From positions 3,431,501 to 3,495,500 of the forward strand of contig OY855909.1 of assembly GCA_963693305.1 (NCBI GenBank): a DNA stretch of 64,000 nt, written 5' to 3'. A model generated the notes under the pieces. It saw only the letters and a program-made list of their open reading frames with translations, was not told the origin of the DNA and did not search any database. Positions 54,691 through 64,000 of the stretch are shown here, piece after piece. The DNA is from Meandrina meandrites. Its lineage: Eukaryota > Cnidaria > Anthozoa > Scleractinia > Meandrinidae. How positions within the stretch are numbered: position 1 is the stretch's first letter; every line of letters starts with the position of its first letter. The position numbers and the translations under genes are program-made.

Positions 54691-55967
54691 GATTTGACCT
54701 ACCCAGAGCTGGTTAACTCACGATAAGCCAGATTGATACGTGCTTTTATTTTGACATAAACAGGAAGCGGATTGAGCATAAGCCGTGTCTCTTTCATATC
54801 TGTATTTCCCCTTGATAACATCATGATACTTTAAACTATTTTAAAAGACTTACTGCATTAGAAGAGATAAGCCTAGTTTTTGTCATAGTCAAGAGTTTGA
54901 TTTTATGAACAGAAAGTTTTAGCTTTGAAACACTATAGCACTAAAATCATGTCATTTCATTTCACTCCCAAAAACTGAAACTTATATTGATTTGCTGATG
55001 CGGATATTTCAACAGATTGTTTTATCGTAGGTGATCTCCCGATGTGAAATACTTACGCTACTGTTGAGCCCTCGAAGCGAAAAACTTTTATTTTGACTCT
55101 CGATTGACTCTTTTTAAAGATAATAACTACGTTTCTTGTTATTTTATAAGAATATATTTTATAAGAATATCGAGGCTGAAATTTGCGAAATTTTAAGAAT
55201 ATTTTAAGAATTAACCCGAGAGTTAGACTTTGAAAAGGATATAACTTTTTGTGTTGAAAATCTGTAAATACAATACAATTAAATGTTTTAAACTTAACCG
55301 TATAAAATTATTCCTTTCTTCGAATGCGACACAGACCTAGACACCGAACAATTGTAATTGATACCCTAGTACCATCTAAAACAGAAATGTCACAAGCTAT
55401 AATTTAAGACTAATACAAGAATACTTTCAGCGTAAAATCGACAGAAAAATAAGAATCTTCAGCCTGGGCTGGAAAAACAACATTGTTATAAAACAGAGTG
55501 TAACTGAAATGATAAGTTTCGACGCGAACACGCAGCTACAAAACCAAAACAGCTTTCAGAGAGTAGAATATCCACGATCAAGAACTCCCCGCGGGCAACT
55601 AAACTAAGACGCATCCCGACGGGAGTGAAATACTCAACCAATAAACCCAAGATAACTTCACAATAACATAGTTCTTTTTTTTCTATGTCATTTGTTTAAA
55701 TATTCGTAAAAAGCTACATGTGTTGTAATGTAGATATTTAGTTGGTGAAAATCGCATCCGCTCGTGGGGCGACCGCTCGTGGGGCGACCATATCAGCTCT
55801 ACATCAGATCCACAATGACCATATCCGGCCTTGGTGGGCAGGCTCAGGATATAATTATCATTTCGTATTATACCAAGGTATACCAGGAAAAATGGTGACC
55901 CATGTTATCTTTAATAGGGCACTTGCCCAATGACAAACAATAAATTATTGTTCTGACTTCCTGCATG

Positions 55968-56090
55968 TTTCACGGCTCGGCGCATGTACACTACGTTCGC
56001 CCATTCGATTCCATTGTTTAATAAGAACTCGGAAGCGTACAGATGACAATGGAATTGAGTAGGCCAGGTAATAGCTTGCAAATGCGCCGA
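55968..56090. mobile_element. short palindromic element
   Basis: TTTCACGGCTCGGCGCAT faces ATGCGCCGAACCGTGAA, with CGATTCCATTGT/ACAATGGAATTG pairing inside. It directly precedes the SINE at 56107. Confidence 0.6.
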
Positions 56091-56106
56091 ACCGTGAAGC
56101 TGTCCC

Positions 56107-56410
56107 TTTAAAAAAAAAAGGTAGGTAAGGTAAGGTTAAGTCTGCATAGGAGCCTGGTGGCCCATCAGGTCGGAGCTTATCCCGCTTTCCGTAGCATGAA
56201 GCAACTAGAAGTATTTCTACCTCCCCCAGGATGGGATACTAGTCCATCGCAGTAAATTCGCCGGTACCCATTTATACACCTGGGTGGAGACAGGCACTAT
56301 GAGAGTCAAGTGTCTTGCCCATGAACACTACACAGTGCCCCAGCCAGGGCTCGAACCCGGATCGCTCGATCCGGATTACAGTACACTAACATTAGGCCCC
56401 CGCCCCTCCG
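56107..56410 (-). mobile_element. tRNA-derived SINE (DeuSINE-like body)
   Basis: Read on the minus strand: tRNA-like head with box B GGTTCGAGCCC (56347-56357), then a body with GGGCAAGACACTTGACTCTC, CACCCAGGTGTATAAATGGG, GCGATGGACTAG and GGGATAAGCTCCG, ending in a T/A-rich tail at 56107-56118. The body is a widespread metazoan SINE core. Confidence 0.8.
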
Positions 56411-56514
56411 AAACTCTAAAAAAAGCTCTGGATTTATATGTTATAGATTGTTTTGGTTTTTTTTTTCTTAGGCATATTTTCCACGGGCCGGGAAGGGGAC
56501 TTTTTGGTTTCAAG

Positions 56515-56947
56515 TACTGCACCGCATCGATTTGAAGAAGCTGTCTGCACTGAAATAACGGAAAAATAGTGACAGTTATGAACAAGACCACCTCACAGAC
56601 AGTCTATGTTTTATACCGACTGTTTTTACAGTGAATCGTCCGGTTGTGCCGCAGGCTACTAAGGAAGCTAAGTCGATGGTAGAAAAATACCGTCTAAGGC
56701 ATATGGAATAAGAGTATTTTACCATAAGGTTGTAATAAACGTTCACCCTTTTGATAGAGACAAAGTCTGCACTCGAAACAAAGTTATCAAAAACGCACTA
56801 GTCTATCCCAGTTTCTGTTCCATGAAACGACTACTAGTATTGCTATTCCAAATTAAATCTGCAGAGGAACACTCGGCGCTAGAAGCTGCCTGCACTAAAA
56901 CAACGAAAATATAGTGACAGCTATGAACAAGACCACCTAACAGACAA
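56515..56947. repeat. duplicated ~85-bp segment
   Basis: 56515-56600 and 56862-56947 share AGTGACAG(T/C)TATGAACAAG, ACCACCT(C/A)ACAGACA and the flanking TGCACT(G/A)AAA.AACG block in direct orientation. Function unknown; no convincing open frame in common. Confidence 0.6.
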
Positions 56948-57059
56948 AGATAAAGATTATTTAACCACCATACGAAAGCGATCAAAAAACAATTATACGT
57001 TACCTTTACTATATATGTATTAAGTCACGATATACTCCTTAATTTATTAAAAACTAGTC

Positions 57060-57235
57060 ATGGTATATTGTAATTCCTGAGTTTTGATTGGTTTACAGGG
57101 CATGGTATCTGAGCTCATATACCATGGATCACAACACAAATATGGTAGGTTACGCTTCAGCAAGAACAGCTGGGGAGCTCAAGTATCGCAATTCTTTTGG
57201 TGCTTTTAATAAAACAATGTTTGGCTAGCTATCTA
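57060..57235. mobile_element. degenerate fourth copy of the AACAATTATTCC family
   Basis: Shares the flanking module of 1330-1490 in the same orientation: TAATTCCTGAGTTTTGATTGG, GAGCTCATATACCATGG, AGCTGGGGAGCTCAAGTA. Its hairpin end is truncated after TAATAAAACAAT. Confidence 0.55.
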
Positions 57236-57339
57236 CAATCTCATATTATTATATGACCCGTACGGACCCGCGCGCTATTTCCTAGGAAAACCATACGAAA
57301 AAAAAAAAGTCCCGTGTGAGGGCCACACCCCTTGATCTA

Positions 57340-58417
57340 AAGCCCTGGTCAAACGGCGAATGATAGTCGATGAGAGTTGATTCTCTCCTATCATCAACTA
57401 TCACCAACTATCATTGACATGGTCAAACGGCCAAAGAAGTTTGTGATAGTTGACGATAGTTCACCGGCAGTCGCACGAGCAAAGTCACGCGAGCAGCTAG
57501 TTCATTCGAAAAAATGTCCCAAAGGCAGGACCGGGCCTCATATTCATCATTACTTCATCTCGCCGCATTGCCCTTCTTACACGATGAACATTTAGTGATA
57601 CGCTTCTTTTTTGCGGTGTTTCTTCTAATTCTTTCGAGTTGACGCTTTCTTCGGAAGATATCTTCTCTATGTTATCTTGGTCTTCAATATTTTTTTGTCA
57701 TGATTATCATCTTGAATATAAACACGAATTTCTGAAGCTGCAGCTGAGCCCCGCGAGGAACTCATGGCGGCCATTTTAAAGGGGCACTGTCACGAGCATA
57801 CCCTCAAAAATTCAACAGCCCAAAAACATGTTTACACCGTTGAAAACCTATTAACAGTGGTCAAGTTTTCTTATAACTACTATACCAGTGTACTGAAGCT
57901 AAATATAAAGTGATATCACTGCGATACCATCGGAAGCTTTAGATCTCAACTTGAAAAAGTCAGCCTGACTTTTTCAAGTTCTGTCCTTGTAGTTTGGAAA
58001 AATTGATGAAAACTATTTACGGTCACCCTCTTCTTTAAACAATTTACTAGATATCCTTCCCTTTATGTTCTAGGAGCGTTTCCTGCATGGTTGAAACTAC
58101 TTAGTCGTAATTTTGGTGCCGTTTTACTGAAAAAGCCAAAAAATGTCCGTGACAGTGTCCCTTTAAATGAGCCCGCCGATTTTTGGGGAAAACAGCTGAC
58201 CGAAAAACTATCATGAACTGTATGTACGTGTGGTCAAACGGGAAAAATATCGTCGACTATCACGAAGAATTTGAACAAGCTCAAAGTGAATGATAGTTGA
58301 TGATAGTAGATGATAGCGCATGATAGTTGGTGGTCAAACGGAAACGCGCGCTTCAACTGTCATCGACTATCGCCGGTCAACTATCATTGACTATCATGGG
58401 CCGTTTGACCAGCGCTT
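57340..58417. mobile_element. ~1.08-kb non-autonomous DNA transposon with TGATAGT sub-terminal repeats
   Basis: Terminal inverted repeats AAGCCCTGGTCAAACGGC and GCCGTTTGACCAGCGCTT. Both ends carry clustered ACTATCATCAACTATC-type repeats and further GGTCAAACGG copies (57420, 58232, 58332). No transposase frame is visible. It contains the nested element at 57780-58162. Confidence 0.82.
57780..58162. mobile_element. nested TTAA-flanked MITE (piggyBac-like)
   Basis: Ends AGGGGCACTGTCACG and CGTGACAGTGTCCCT, each bordered by TTAA (57776-57779, 58163-58166), the target duplication used by piggyBac-type elements. It interrupts the 57340-58417 transposon, so it is the younger insertion. Confidence 0.78.
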
Positions 58418-59299
58418 AACGGGGCCGGAAAAAGCCGTACGGCCCTACTAGAAAAGCGTATGGACTCGCGACTGCCGCGAGATAGATTTAAAGCCATTCG
58501 ATTCAATAATTTTGAATTAAAAATGAGCGATATTTATTCTGAAGATGATTCCGAAAGCAAAGAATATCCGGCATGTTAAAATTTTATTACCTAGAAATCA
58601 GTGTACTTTGCAAGCGCTAAAATTTAAAACATGTTCAAGCTCGGCAAATGATGAAAAAATGCATAAATTTAATCGACCACAACATTTCCTGACAACAGTA
58701 AAATCGAAATTAAAGCGGCCATAAAAACTACATACTCGGACATAAACGTATTCTGTGGTTTCCAAATGAAACCGTAGTCATTAATAAGCATTGAAGTAAA
58801 AATATGAATGCCAAGTAAATTTCTCTTGCCGAGAAGTCTGCAGCTGTGTAATTCTTCAATCACAACAAAGAAAATGCGAGTACATGTAAGCTTATGTTTA
58901 CGACTAACCTTACACGGTGTTCCACTAGTTCTCAAGAAGTAGTTTAGCCACTAGCTGGAAGACGACCGTAATTAGAGTTCAACATCATCGAGGAACTATA
59001 TAAAGCGAATTCAACGACTAGGCAGCAACGGCAGACGTTTAGAAACCCCAGTGATAAAGAAAACAACTTGAAGCCGAAGGGATACGAAGCGAAGTAAAAT
59101 CCTCAACTGCTTGTGCAATCCTATTCCAAGATCTAACTGTCCTCTTAGAATTAGTGCTTTTAACATCCAAAATCCTCCTTGGTTGAAGATTAATCAATCT
59201 TCTCTTTCAAACCAAGTACTGACAGTACTATATGAATTTCGGCTCAGAAGAAACGCCACTGTGTTATTCAGTTCGTTCACTGAGTTTGCTGATATAGCA

Positions 59300-59754
59300 C
59301 AGTGGCGGATCCAGGGGAGGGTCCGGGGGATCCGGACCCCCCCCCCCCCTCCCCTCCCCCAACAGACCTGACGCTTGTTTGAAACTGAAATTCTGACATC
59401 GACAGTATTGTATATCACTCTTTAACTGGCTGCTTTTTTTAATGAAACGCGCATTTCATTTTGCTGCTAAACTAAATTCCAGGGATATTCAAAAATGTAA
59501 TTGTTTTTGGGCATCCTCCTATCATCTGTTCACAGATTGAGTTTGGAAATCTGTACAATATTCGTTACCAAGCGCAAGAAAAGAAGGTTCCAAGGGTGGC
59601 AAAGGAATTATAACGTACAACTGCAACTGTTCGGGGGAGGGGGGGGGGGGTGAAGGGGATGGGGGAAGAGTTAATCCCCCCCAAAAAAAATTAAACAGTC
59701 CTTTCTAAACCAAAGTTTGGACCCCCCAATCAAAAATTCCTGGATCCGCCCCTG
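59300..59754. mobile_element. CAGTGGCGGATCC MITE (hAT-like ends)
   Basis: Left end CAGTGGCGGATCCAGG (59300-59315), right end CCTGGATCCGCCCCTG (59739-59754). It shares internal sequence with 31480-31756 in the reverse sense (AATTCCAGGGATATTCAA, and the T-rich AATGAAACGCG stretch). Confidence 0.8.
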
Positions 59755-60390
59755 TAGCAGGTACCAGTAGAAGACAACTACTCCGACTACGATCTTGAAT
59801 ATGATGGTTTCTTCGGTGGGATAGCTCCTCCGAAATGTGATTGTTCAATTACAGAACACGGACTCACTCTGACGCGATTAACAACATTCGTGACTATAAA
59901 CCTAAATACTGGTTCAAACATAAGACGCTCAGAGGGTAAACTCACGCGAGTTCATCTAATAATAAAGGTGCTGACAGATATAAAAGGATTATACATTTGA
60001 TACTAATCTTGTCGTTACACTGTAACGCAAGGTAACATTGTAACGTGTTCTCCTACACTGAGACGAGCACGACTAGCCGAAACGTAGTGCAAATTCTTGG
60101 TCGTAGTCCTTCATAAACGTTTCCTTTGAAATTTCTACTAACTGCAGTCATGTAGAAAGAATTTGGCCGGGTTGGAATCTCCTTGTAATGGAGCTAAAAC
60201 TCGAAGATTTGGTTGCAATTTTGACAATTTTAACATACTGTTTGAATACTTTGTGTGCACCTCGCAGTTCAAATGTACTTCACTGGCTTCCCCAAACAAA
60301 TTGCGGGCTACCATTGGCTTTTCAAAATACGCGCAAAACGGGCTGCCTCTGCATTCACAAAAAGAAAATTAGTGGTCATATGATAAAATG

Positions 60391-60533
60391 CTTATTGACT
60401 GAGTTTGGTCGGGCCGGACGGGAAAATATTTGGCTCTCGGTTAGGATGCACGGACCTCGCTGCGCTCGGTCCGTACGTCCTGACCTCGAGCCAAATATTT
60501 TCCCGTCCGGCCCGACCAAACTCAGTCAATAAG
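60391..60533. mobile_element. near-perfect 143-bp hairpin MITE
   Basis: 60391-60436 is the exact reverse complement of 60488-60533 (46 bases, CTTATTGACTGAGTTTGG...). The inner part also pairs (CGGACC/GGTCCG) around a GC-rich loop. The lack of mismatches suggests a recent insertion. Confidence 0.85.
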
Positions 60534-62938
60534 TACATATTCAACGCGCGCTCGTAAAATCATTGTTACACATCTGCCCCCTCCACAGGCTTTTCCAAGG
60601 TCGAATGAGCGCGGATTCTGATCGAGATTCGGTAGTTGGGGGATTGGGAGCGAGCGAGCGAATGCCCCTGCCTTCCTCAATAATTAATTAGTATTTCCCC
60701 AACGATCGCAAACGACTGAGGACGAAGCAACTTTCTCCCTGTCCAATGACTACTTTCTCTTAATCATTCCTTATCATAGTACAAAGACGAGAACTGTAAG
60801 GCTGACACTACGTAGAAATGAAAACTTAACGGGACAACGACATGTTAGAGTCCAAACTGAGAGTCAAAAACGCAAATTCTGAACAGCTGTTTCGACCTGA
60901 TTGAGTGTCATCAGCAGAGTATATGCGGCACAGAATAGAACAGCCAGCGCAGTTCTTTATAAAGTGCTTGTGGTAGTGACAATCCGGATGAGCTCAAATT
61001 CAAATTCCCGCTCTTTGATCGCAGCCGCGTGACTCCAGAGTTTCCAAAATTTCAATTCTGTGCGTGTGCAGTTGATCAAAAAGTTGCGAATGGGCGTTTT
61101 ATTGTCTTACCAGAAAGGCACGAATAGAATTTTAAGAAATTTTACAAAGTTGAACTAAAGGAAGCAAGAAAACTGCTGATTACAAAAAATCTGAAATTTA
61201 CCAAAAAAAATTGAAAAATTCTTGGGCATAAAGCAAACTTTATTATTTTAATGTTTTAAAAAATGTCAGAATTTTTCCAGTTTTTCGTACACAAACGATG
61301 AAAAAAATCTAATGAATGAATATTCTGAAATGGAGCGAAATTCAAATTTTTTGGCGCTGCCACAAAACATTACAAATACAGTAGTTTATCTTATAACCTC
61401 TAATTTTGAGCTCGTCCGCCGCAGCGGTTTGGACATGAAACCAAAATAACGGATAGGTACTCCTAAGATTGGAAACTTTGTTCAGCCACCTTAAAGCAAT
61501 CTTTAGCTTCAGCCCTTGGGCGGGCTCGTTGGTCTTTATAAGCGAGATCCGATCTGCGACAATATTAATCGAATGAGTTATTATTACCACTAGCATGTTT
61601 TGACGTGCGTATGAAGGCTTTTGAAGGCACAGTTTGCAAACGGGTACCCCAAAACCACCGTCTTTGGTGGAAAACGGCAACTAAAGGATTAACCTCTAGT
61701 ACAATTTACTAAAAATGTAATATTTTTAAGTTTAACAATGATTTCCGGAAAGCGAAAATTTACCACTCGCCGCCAATTTGGAATTTATGGTGTCAGTGCG
61801 TTTCCCAATTGTTTCACGCATTGACGTCACTAAATCCAAAATGGAGACGCGCGGGAAATTGAAACGGGATAATCTTTTCCGTTTCTTATTATAATTAGAT
61901 GTTATTTCTCCTTTTTTTTGTTCTAAATTTTAATTTAGGCATTATTTCAAACAATTCAACGTTAACTTGTCTCAAGAGCAGAGGTTCCCTTTAAGGAATT
62001 ATACTCGAGATCGAAAAATGAGCTTATTTTAAAATACCTTGGTGACGACTCCGTGACGCCGTGCTCGCCTTAGGCCGAATAAAACCACAAAATAAAGACT
62101 GATCCAAAAATAAAAACAAAAGAAAAAATTCTTAGAAGCGATACACGACTTTTGATGGCAAATGGACTGCAAATACTGTATACCTGAATAGACTTCTGTC
62201 GATCCGGTCTTATAGTAATAAGCCGAAATTGCACTTGTATGAGATGTAAGTCCATCATAGGTAAACATTAAGCTAATAGTTATTATTTTTTAATGAGAGT
62301 TGACATTTTAACAATAATTGAATATTTTAATTTTATTATTATTTAAGTTCGAAGGTAATAATAAGAGAATAGGCAAGAATCACGAGAAGTAGCGACGGGG
62401 TAGTGTTAATTGAGAAATTTCTAGAATAAAAGTGAAACAAAATTGTTCTAAATTATAAATCAATCTCGGGCAATGCGGTTATTACTGTGCAACAAAATGG
62501 TCAAATATAGCACTTTTAAGAAACTTTTTATTTCTGCTAAAAAATATGGGCAATCGTTTGTACAATTTGGAGCAAAATTTCACTAAAAAGTGTTTTCGTC
62601 TGGCATTTTTCCCTTGTAAAAATAGACTCAACGGCCGAAGGAACAATAGTTTTCGATTCCAAATCGAAAACAAGTCACAACGACCAAAAAAATAGAATTA
62701 TAAAGAATTCAAATAGCGATAAGCACCGTATCGACCCCTATTTAACAAAAAAACTGACAGTAAACCGAATAAGCCGAGAGATTTTATCATTTTTCTACGG
62801 CGCCTTAATCAAGCGAAACTAAATGTATATTTCTTGGTGCGTACATTAATTTTATATCGGACGATTTTAGAGTATCATCGGTCGGCGATCAGCATTCCGA
62901 AGCAAATATACCACAAAAGAAGACGAATGATTTATTAC

Positions 62939-63010
62939 CGCGATGGTAAATGGGCTTACTATTATTAAGACAAAGACCAAAATGCAGATCTTAATTTGAA
63001 AAGTTTCCAT
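62939..63010 (-). CDS. weak candidate: orphan signal-peptide exon
   Basis: Encodes METFQIKICILVFVLIIVSP-FTIA, an excellent leader ending at a typical cleavage alanine. It is followed directly by a GTAATA donor in phase 0. That phase does not fit exon 2 of the polycystin, and no partner exon is recognisable nearby, so it may belong to another gene or be chance. Confidence 0.22.
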
Positions 63011-63489
63011 AGATTAGCGATGTACGTGACAGAATAATTTATAATCGATGATGAAGTACTGGTTCCACAAAGGCGCCCTGCTGCGTTAGAAGACAACTTG
63101 CACATTGATCATAGATGTCAATTTTACATACACGACTGTGTTTCACTACTGCTGAGCAATTTTGCCTCTGTTTCAGCAACACTGAATATAGAGCGAGCAA
63201 ACCATTCCTTAAACTCAGTCCCAGAACGAAAAACGTGTAGGCAGCACTTTACATATCGAAATGGACCCCCAATTATGCTTGTTTAGTTGGTTGGTTCAAG
63301 CTGAATTCATGATATCATTCGCATTACGAGGCTGCTGCTTTAAATTAAAACAAAAAACTGTTCAATTGTTTTATAATTTCCGGTGTTTTTAATTTATGTC
63401 GGAGTGGGTGCAATCCACCAAAAATAGACTGGAGTATTAAGGACGATACGACGCTTTTAACCAACGCAAATAAACAAATAAAGAATAAA

Positions 63490-63611
63490 ATGGCCACAAG
63501 CGGAAATTTTACGATAAAAAATACAGCGAGCATATTTCTCGAAATTCCATCTGTTCCGTTAGATGAAGAATCGAAACCAATTTGCAAAAAAGAGCTACGA
63601 GTCGGTTGGTA
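63490..63611 (+). CDS. weak candidate: first exon of a plus-strand gene
   Basis: The ATG in good context (AAAATGG) opens MATSGNFTIKNTASIFLEIP, then SVPLDEESKPICKKELRVG. A possible donor lies near 63611 (GTATGA). The codon content looks protein-like, but the rest would lie at or beyond the window edge. Family not recognised. Confidence 0.25.
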
Positions 63612-64000
63612 TGAGATAAGAAGCAGTTTAATCTGCATCTATTATCGCAATCTATCTGCTAATCACTTTCTGCTCATCATTTAAGCATGTGTTTTTTTCT
63701 TAGGTCGAGGAGCCCCAGTTTGTCTTTAAAAAATGTTACAAAAACCGAGATTTTTTTAAGAATATTTTGAACAAATATGACCTTTTAAAAAATTGCTTTC
63801 TTATTTATGTGAACATTCGGTGGAGCTAAGCAAAGAGCATGCTCATTGGACTAGCTCGGTTGTAACTTACCAGATAAACCGTGTGTATTCGAGGTGTATG
63901 GATGAAGATAGATTTAAAAACCGGTAGGAAACTTTAACATTAACATCAAACTAACCTTTAGGAGAAACGTTGTGCTGTAAGGTTCTTTGCGTGAGCGACA

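Larger units (their letters stand above)
51939..62938. other. upstream region, no supported gene
   Basis: Apart from the satellite, SINE, nested transposons and hairpins listed separately, I see no exon with confident boundaries. Isolated strong donor-like GTAAGT sites on the minus strand at ~55030 and ~54845 have no coding sequence in front and could mark untranslated exons or be chance. Confidence 0.5.

Noticed and set aside
58669..58935. Fourth alternative signal-peptide exon (MSEYVVFMAALISILLLSG)
   Set aside because: Leader-like, but there is no GT donor in phase 1 before the stop codon, so it cannot feed exon 2.

Overview
This is a eukaryotic, most likely cnidarian (probably anthozoan) genomic window: AT-rich, intron-rich, full of short palindromic DNA transposons and tRNA-derived SINEs, with one large gene. 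The organism call is an inference from gene architecture and repeat style; no rRNA or mitochondrial marker is present.

The gene is on the minus strand. Eighteen exons (38018 down to 10802) join without a break in reading frame into a 2513-residue polycystin-1-like protein. Its order is signal peptide, F5/8 type C (discoidin) domain, SEA-like domain, REJ module, GAIN region with a GPS carrying the HL/S cleavage triplet, first membrane helix, PLAT domain, five helices, the polycystin extracellular (TOP) domain, a five-helix channel region with a pore loop, and a cytoplasmic tail ending in a PDZ-type motif. I derived each splice junction from GT/AG sites and codon phase.

The most interesting signal is upstream. 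Besides the signal-peptide exon next to exon 2 (37919-38018), two more short exons at 44025-44115 and 51845-51938 start after an in-frame stop, encode a hydrophobic leader and end at a consensus donor in phase 1. That phase is required by exon 2. The two distal exons resemble each other in sequence. This suggests alternative promoters giving alternative signal peptides to one polycystin.

Layout: 1-10720 is gene-free downstream DNA with MITEs and a tRNA-like SINE. 10721-38018 is the main gene, with MITEs, SINEs, microsatellites and one nested small membrane-protein ORF in its introns. 38019-51844 lies between the alternative first exons. It holds a decayed Penelope-like retroelement between ~0.9-1 kb inverted arms, and several palindromic elements. 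51939-64000 is upstream DNA with a 12-copy ~121-bp satellite showing three-unit higher-order structure, a DeuSINE-like SINE, nested DNA transposons, a 46-bp-arm perfect hairpin, and two weak candidate first exons near the right edge.
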